The position numbers and the translations under genes are program-made. 64,000 bases of DNA, taken from assembly GCF_001427105.1 (NCBI RefSeq), contig NZ_LMGI01000001.1, positions 434,001 to 498,000 of the forward strand, written 5' to 3'. The notes below the pieces were generated by a model. It did not search any database. It was not told the DNA's origin and saw only the letters and a program-made list of their open reading frames with translations. The DNA is from Sphingopyxis sp. Root154. Its GTDB lineage: Bacteria > Pseudomonadota > Alphaproteobacteria > Sphingomonadales > Sphingomonadaceae. Positions 60,640-64,000 of this stretch are shown here, in pieces; within the stretch, counting starts at the first letter, position 1, and the number at the start of each line of letters is the position of its first letter.

Positions 60640-61435
60640 CGTGAAGACCTCTCCGCGCAAAGGCAGCGAAGACCGCACCCGCGACCGGATCGACGTGGCG
60701 CCGCGCTTCACCCAAGCCGACGTCATTCGCCTGAACAATCTCTTCCGCGGCCAGGACGCCGCCGAGGTGGTGACGAGCGTGATCGGCGCAGGGCTGCTCG
60801 GCGAGACCGGAATCGTCTCGAGCTTCGGCGCCGAGAGCGCGGTGCTGCTCCATCTGGTGACGCGCGCCGCACCCGACATGCCCGTGCTGTTCCTCGACAC
60901 CGGCAAGCATTTTCCCGAAACGCTCGCCTACCGCGACGAACTCGCCGCGAAGCTCGGGCTCAATATCGTCAACCTGACGCCCGATGCCGAGGATCTCGCC
61001 GCGAAGGACGCGACCGAACTGCGCTGGTCGTACGACCCCGACGGCTGCTGCGAAATCCGCAAGGTCAAACCGCTCGAAAAGGCGCTGACCGATTTCGACA
61101 CCTCGATCACCGGCCGCAAGGGTTTCCAGTCGTCGACGCGGCAGGGCCTCGCGCGCTTCGAACTCGACGGTTCAACCGGCCGCCTGAAATTCAACCCGCT
61201 CGCCAACTGGACGCGCGAAGAGCTCGACGCCTATTTCGAGGCGCATGACCTGCCGCGCCACCCGCTCGAGGCCGAAGGCTATCCCTCGATCGGCTGCTCG
61301 CCGTGCACGTCGAAGGTCAAGCCGGGCGAAGACCCGCGCTCGGGCCGCTGGCGCGGCTGGGACAAGACCGAATGCGGCATCCACACCGAGGTGACGCCGA
61401 TCGACGACGATCCCGCGAACGACCCGGCGTTCTAA
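60632..61435 (+). CDS. cysH: Adenylylsulfate/phosphoadenylylsulfate reductase
   Basis: A 267-residue thiol-dependent reductase of the PAPS/APS family. VSSFGAESAVLLHL (PP-loop), LDTGKHFPET and the C-terminal ECGIH with the catalytic Cys are present. In addition the Cys pair in DGCCEIRK and C-x2-C in GCSPCT are the ligands of a [4Fe-4S] cluster, which mark the APS-reductase subtype rather than the enterobacterial PAPS enzyme. It forms sulfite from activated sulfate. It is the last gene of the operon and ends six bases from the dnaB stop. Confidence 0.95.
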   Translation: MADVKTSPRKGSEDRTRDRIDVAPRFTQADVIRLNNLFRGQDAAEVVTSVIGAGLLGETGIVSSFGAESAVLLHLVTRAAPDMPVLFLDTGKHFPETLAYRDELAAKLGLNIVNLTPDAEDLAAKDATELRWSYDPDGCCEIRKVKPLEKALTDFDTSITGRKGFQSSTRQGLARFELDGSTGRLKFNPLANWTREELDAYFEAHDLPRHPLEAEGYPSIGCSPCTSKVKPGEDPRSGRWRGWDKTECGIHTEVTPIDDDPANDPAF

Positions 61436-61441
61436 ACCGCC

Positions 61442-62965
61442 CTACTCATAATCCTCGAACGCCATGCTGTCGTCGGCGAGGTCGCTGAACTTCGTCGTCT
61501 TCGCCTCGAAGTGCATGCGAATCTTGCCGGTCGAGCCGTGGCGCGATTTAGCCACGATCACTTCGGCGAGCCCGAAGACGCGCTCCATTTCGGCCGCCCA
61601 TTCCTCATGCTGGGCGTGAATCTTCACATCGTCGCCCTCGATCGGGCGCTTGGGCTCCTTCGCGGCGACATAATAATCCTCGCGGAACACGAAGAGCACC
61701 ATGTCGGCGTCCTGTTCGATCGAGCCCGATTCACGAAGGTCGGAGAGCTGCGGACGCTTGTCCTCGCGGCTTTCAACCGCGCGGCTGAGCTGCGACAGCG
61801 CCATCACCGGCACATGAAGTTCCTTCGCCAGCGTCTTTAAACCACGCGAAATTTCCGAAATTTCCTGCACGCGGTTGTCGCCACTTTTTGACGAGCCCTG
61901 CAAAAGCTGGAGATAGTCGACGATGACGAAGCCGATGCCGTGGCGCCGCTGCAAACGTCGCGCGCGCGTGCGCAGCCCGGCGATCGTCAGCCCGGGCGTA
62001 TCGTCGATGAACAAGGGCAGAGTCTGGAGCTGCTGCGCAGCGCGGCTCAGTTGCTGGAACTGCTCCTTGCTGATCTTGCCCATGCGCAGCGCCTCGCCCG
62101 ACACCCCCGATTGTTCGGCGAGCACGCGCGTCGCGAGCTGGTCGGCGGACATTTCGAGGCTGAAAAAGGCGACCTTCGCGCCCATATTCTTCTCGGGCAG
62201 GATGCCGTCGTCCTCGTCGCGGCGAAAACGCTCGGCGGCGTTGTACGCGATATTGGTCGCGAGCGACGTCTTGCCCATGCCCGGACGTCCGGCAAGGATC
62301 ATCAAGTCCGAATTGTGCATGCCGCCAATCTTGGCGTTCATGCTGCCGATGCCCGTGGTGATCCCCGACAAATGGCCGCCCGAATTGAGCGCGCGCTCCG
62401 CGGCCTGCAGCGCGGTGAGGCTCGCCTGGTTGAAGCTTTTGACCGACCCCATCTCGGCCTCGCCGCCCGCGACGCGGTAGAGCGCGGTTTCGGCTTCTTC
62501 GATCTGCGCCTGCGGATCGACGCGCTCGCTGGTGTCGAGCGCATTGTCGACGAGCGTGCGCCCGACACCCGCGAGTTCGCGGAGCAGCGCGAGGTCGAAA
62601 ATCTGCCGCGCAAAGTCGCGCGCGCCGATCAGGCCGGCGCCGCTGCCGGTCAGCTGCGCGAGATAGCCGACGCCGCCGACCGCCTTCATCGCCTCGTCCG
62701 CCTCGAAATAGGGCTTGAGCGTCACCGGGGTCGCGATGCTGTTGCGCTCGATCAGCGCCATCGTCTGCTGAAAAATCCGGCCGTGGAGCGGTTCGAAGAA
62801 ATGGTCGGGGGTCAGCGCGACCGGCAGATCCTCGACGACTCGGTTGTCGATCAGGATCGCGCCGAGGAACGCGGCCTCGGCCTCGATATTGCGCGGCATC
62901 TGGCGCTCGTCGCCACTGGCAACGGCGGTCGGGATAAGGGCTAGTTCGGGCATCGCTGTCTTCAT
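61442..62965 (-). CDS. dnaB: Replicative DNA helicase
   Basis: A 507-residue hexameric helicase. RNIEAEAAFLGAIL begins the N-terminal primase-contacting domain; the RecA core has Walker A GRPGMGKTSL, FFSLEMSADQL, Walker B VIVDYLQLL, and LSQLSRAVESREDKRPQLSDLRESG. It unwinds DNA at the replication fork. The ATG at 62965 is taken; a second ATG four codons later is possible. It is monocistronic, convergent with the sulfur operon and divergent from the UPF0262 gene. Confidence 0.96.
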   Translation of the reverse strand: MKTAMPELALIPTAVASGDERQMPRNIEAEAAFLGAILIDNRVVEDLPVALTPDHFFEPLHGRIFQQTMALIERNSIATPVTLKPYFEADEAMKAVGGVGYLAQLTGSGAGLIGARDFARQIFDLALLRELAGVGRTLVDNALDTSERVDPQAQIEEAETALYRVAGGEAEMGSVKSFNQASLTALQAAERALNSGGHLSGITTGIGSMNAKIGGMHNSDLMILAGRPGMGKTSLATNIAYNAAERFRRDEDDGILPEKNMGAKVAFFSLEMSADQLATRVLAEQSGVSGEALRMGKISKEQFQQLSRAAQQLQTLPLFIDDTPGLTIAGLRTRARRLQRRHGIGFVIVDYLQLLQGSSKSGDNRVQEISEISRGLKTLAKELHVPVMALSQLSRAVESREDKRPQLSDLRESGSIEQDADMVLFVFREDYYVAAKEPKRPIEGDDVKIHAQHEEWAAEMERVFGLAEVIVAKSRHGSTGKIRMHFEAKTTKFSDLADDSMAFEDYE

Positions 62966-63080
62966 GGGCCGGTGCCCGAGGCGGCGCAACCGGCGATGTC
63001 GCCCTGCCTATCATAACTGTGGAATGCTGTGAATAAGTCGGCTTGCCCTTCGCCCCCGGCCAAGTAGAAGCACGAACAGC

Positions 63081-63578
63081 ATGAGCGACGCAGACCCTTC
63101 GAAACAACGGATCATTTCGGTCGAACTCGACGAGGGGTCGATCGTCTGGCGGAATCCCGACGTCGAGCAGGAACGCCGCGTCGCAATCTTTGACCTGATC
63201 GAAGACAACAAGTTCGTGCCGCAGCGCGGACATGAGGATGGCTATGCCGGCCCCTACCGCCTCATGCTACGTGTGGAGGAAGGCCGCCTCATCTTTGAAA
63301 TTTCACGCGAAGATGGGTCGCCGCTCGAGGCGATCATCCTCGGCCTTGGACGCTTCCGCCGTCCGATCCGCGACTATTTCGCGATCTGCGACAGCTATTA
63401 TCAGGCGATCAAGACCTCGACTGCGCAACAGATCGAGACCGTCGACATGGCGCGGCGCGGCCTGCATAACGAGGCGGCCGAAATGCTGATGGACCGGCTC
63501 GACGGCAAGATCGCGGTCGATTTCGACACGGCGCGACGATTGTTCACGCTGATCTGCGTGCTGCACATCAAGGGCTAG
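63081..63578 (+). CDS. UPF0262 family protein
   Basis: A 165-residue protein of the UPF0262 family, restricted to alphaproteobacteria. [29 protein letters not shown] and [18 protein letters not shown] are its conserved segments, and the SYYQAIK helix lies near residue 105. No catalytic motif is known. No signal peptide. It is followed two bases after its stop by a GH25-like gene, so the two are probably co-transcribed. Confidence 0.93.
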   Translation: MSDADPSKQRIISVELDEGSIVWRNPDVEQERRVAIFDLIEDNKFVPQRGHEDGYAGPYRLMLRVEEGRLIFEISREDGSPLEAIILGLGRFRRPIRDYFAICDSYYQAIKTSTAQQIETVDMARRGLHNEAAEMLMDRLDGKIAVDFDTARRLFTLICVLHIKG

Positions 63579-63580
63579 CG

Positions 63581-64000
63581 ATGGCGACGGGGGCAATCAG
63601 GGGCGGAAAGACGGCACAGATCGCTGGCGCGTGGCGCGCCGCGATCGCGCGCCTGTTGCGCCGGATCGGCGCCGCGATCGTGCTGTTGCTCTTCGCTGCC
63701 GGCCTTGCACTCTGGTGGGCCGCGCGCTGGACCCCCGACCGCGCGCTCTATCCGACGCAGGGGGTGACGATCGACGCGGGCAACGGCGATGTCCATTGGG
63801 GGTCGATCAAGGCCGCGGGCGCTGATTTCGCTTACATTATGGGAACCGACGGATCGGCGGCCGTAGACCCGAAGTTCGCACGCAACATGACAAGCGCCCG
63901 TGAAGCCGGCGTGCAGGCGGGCGCGATCCACCGCTACAGCCTCTGCCAGCTCGCGACCGATCAGGCCGCCAATTTCATCCGCCACGTGCCGCGCCGCGCC
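63581..64000 (+). CDS. GH25-type (lysozyme-like) membrane-anchored protein, partial at the right edge
   Basis: The first 140 residues are inside the window and the frame runs off the edge. A basic N-terminus and one membrane segment (residues about 30-47, AAIVLLLFAAGLALWWAA) anchor it, with the enzyme facing the periplasm. QGVTIDAGNGDVHWGSIKAAG and FAYIMGTDGSAAVDPKF follow the glycoside hydrolase 25 plan (family usually D-v-S-x-W-q-g-x-I-d), though the usual first catalytic Asp motif reads IDAGNGDVHW here. It probably cuts peptidoglycan. Co-transcribed with the UPF0262 gene. Confidence 0.8.
   Translation, partial: MATGAIRGGKTAQIAGAWRAAIARLLRRIGAAIVLLLFAAGLALWWAARWTPDRALYPTQGVTIDAGNGDVHWGSIKAAGADFAYIMGTDGSAAVDPKFARNMTSAREAGVQAGAIHRYSLCQLATDQAANFIRHVPRRA

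Noticed and set aside
1-64000. CRISPR arrays, prophage, insertion sequences, rRNA genes
   Set aside because: No spaced direct repeats, integrase, transposase, phage structural or rRNA sequence was seen.

Overview
The window looks like chromosomal DNA of an alphaproteobacterium of the order Sphingomonadales, probably Sphingopyxis-like. Reasons: GC-rich coding bias, five complete and one partial TonB-dependent receptor (TBDT) with typical sphingomonad plug motifs, a cobA-DUF2849-cysI-DUF934-cysH sulfur operon, a UPF0262 gene next to dnaB, and many ATGA/GTGA stop-start overlaps. This placement is inferred from gene content only. No insertion sequence, prophage, CRISPR array, rRNA operon or intact tRNA was found.

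The window has two halves that meet near 44.95-45.05 kb. The left half (1-44.4 kb) is accessory carbon-catabolic DNA organised around TBDTs and dedicated regulators. The right half (45.05-64.0 kb) holds housekeeping and peripheral metabolism genes. At the join lies the 5' half of a tRNA-Leu gene, cut at the anticodon loop.

Region A (1-12.2 kb): two divergent operons around a DeoR-type repressor. Leftward: transaldolase, Tat-exported SMP-30 lactonase, two xylose-isomerase-like TIM barrels, a Gfo/Idh/MocA dehydrogenase, an NTF2-like protein and a TBDT (cut by the window edge). Rightward: deoR, an EryH-type triose-phosphate-isomerase homologue, a DhaK-DhaL kinase, an RpiB/EryI-type isomerase and a TBDT. 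The kinase and two isomerases fit conversion of erythrulose to D-erythrose 4-phosphate, which the transaldolase would consume. The upstream dehydrogenase, lactonase and TIM barrels would turn a larger sugar into the C4 ketose; an apiose-like substrate is a hypothesis.

Region B (12.4-23.4 kb): VOC proteins, two TBDTs, two cupins, a LysR and an AraC regulator, and a nitrilase. A near-identical palindromic element lies in two separate divergent promoter regions (18861 and 21772), suggesting one LysR regulon that includes a TBDT operon, a cupin and a nitrilase.

Region C (23.5-35.2 kb): aldarate/uronate catabolism. A TBDT - 2-oxoglutarate-semialdehyde dehydrogenase - cupin operon diverges from a glucarate-type MFS transporter and a large exported protein of unknown function; a convergent operon carries 5-dehydro-4-deoxyglucarate dehydratase, a LysR regulator and an exported type-B carboxylesterase. 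The dehydratase and dehydrogenase are the last two steps from glucarate/galactarate to 2-oxoglutarate.

Region D (35.8-44.4 kb): an HSL-type esterase, a TBDT paralogous to the one at 16-18 kb, an AraC regulator, an ATC-hydrolase-like protein, a GlxA-type regulator, an isochorismatase-fold cysteine hydrolase and an exported UlaG-like metallo-hydrolase.

Region E (45-64 kb): coniferyl-aldehyde-dehydrogenase-like ALDH, an exported hypothetical, thiolase, RcnB-like and SH3 proteins, a 2-hydroxyacid dehydrogenase, a lipoprotein/small-protein pair of unknown function, a flavin oxidoreductase, a glycosyltransferase and alpha/beta hydrolase pair, astD, the sulfate-assimilation operon, dnaB, UPF0262 and the start of a GH25-like protein.
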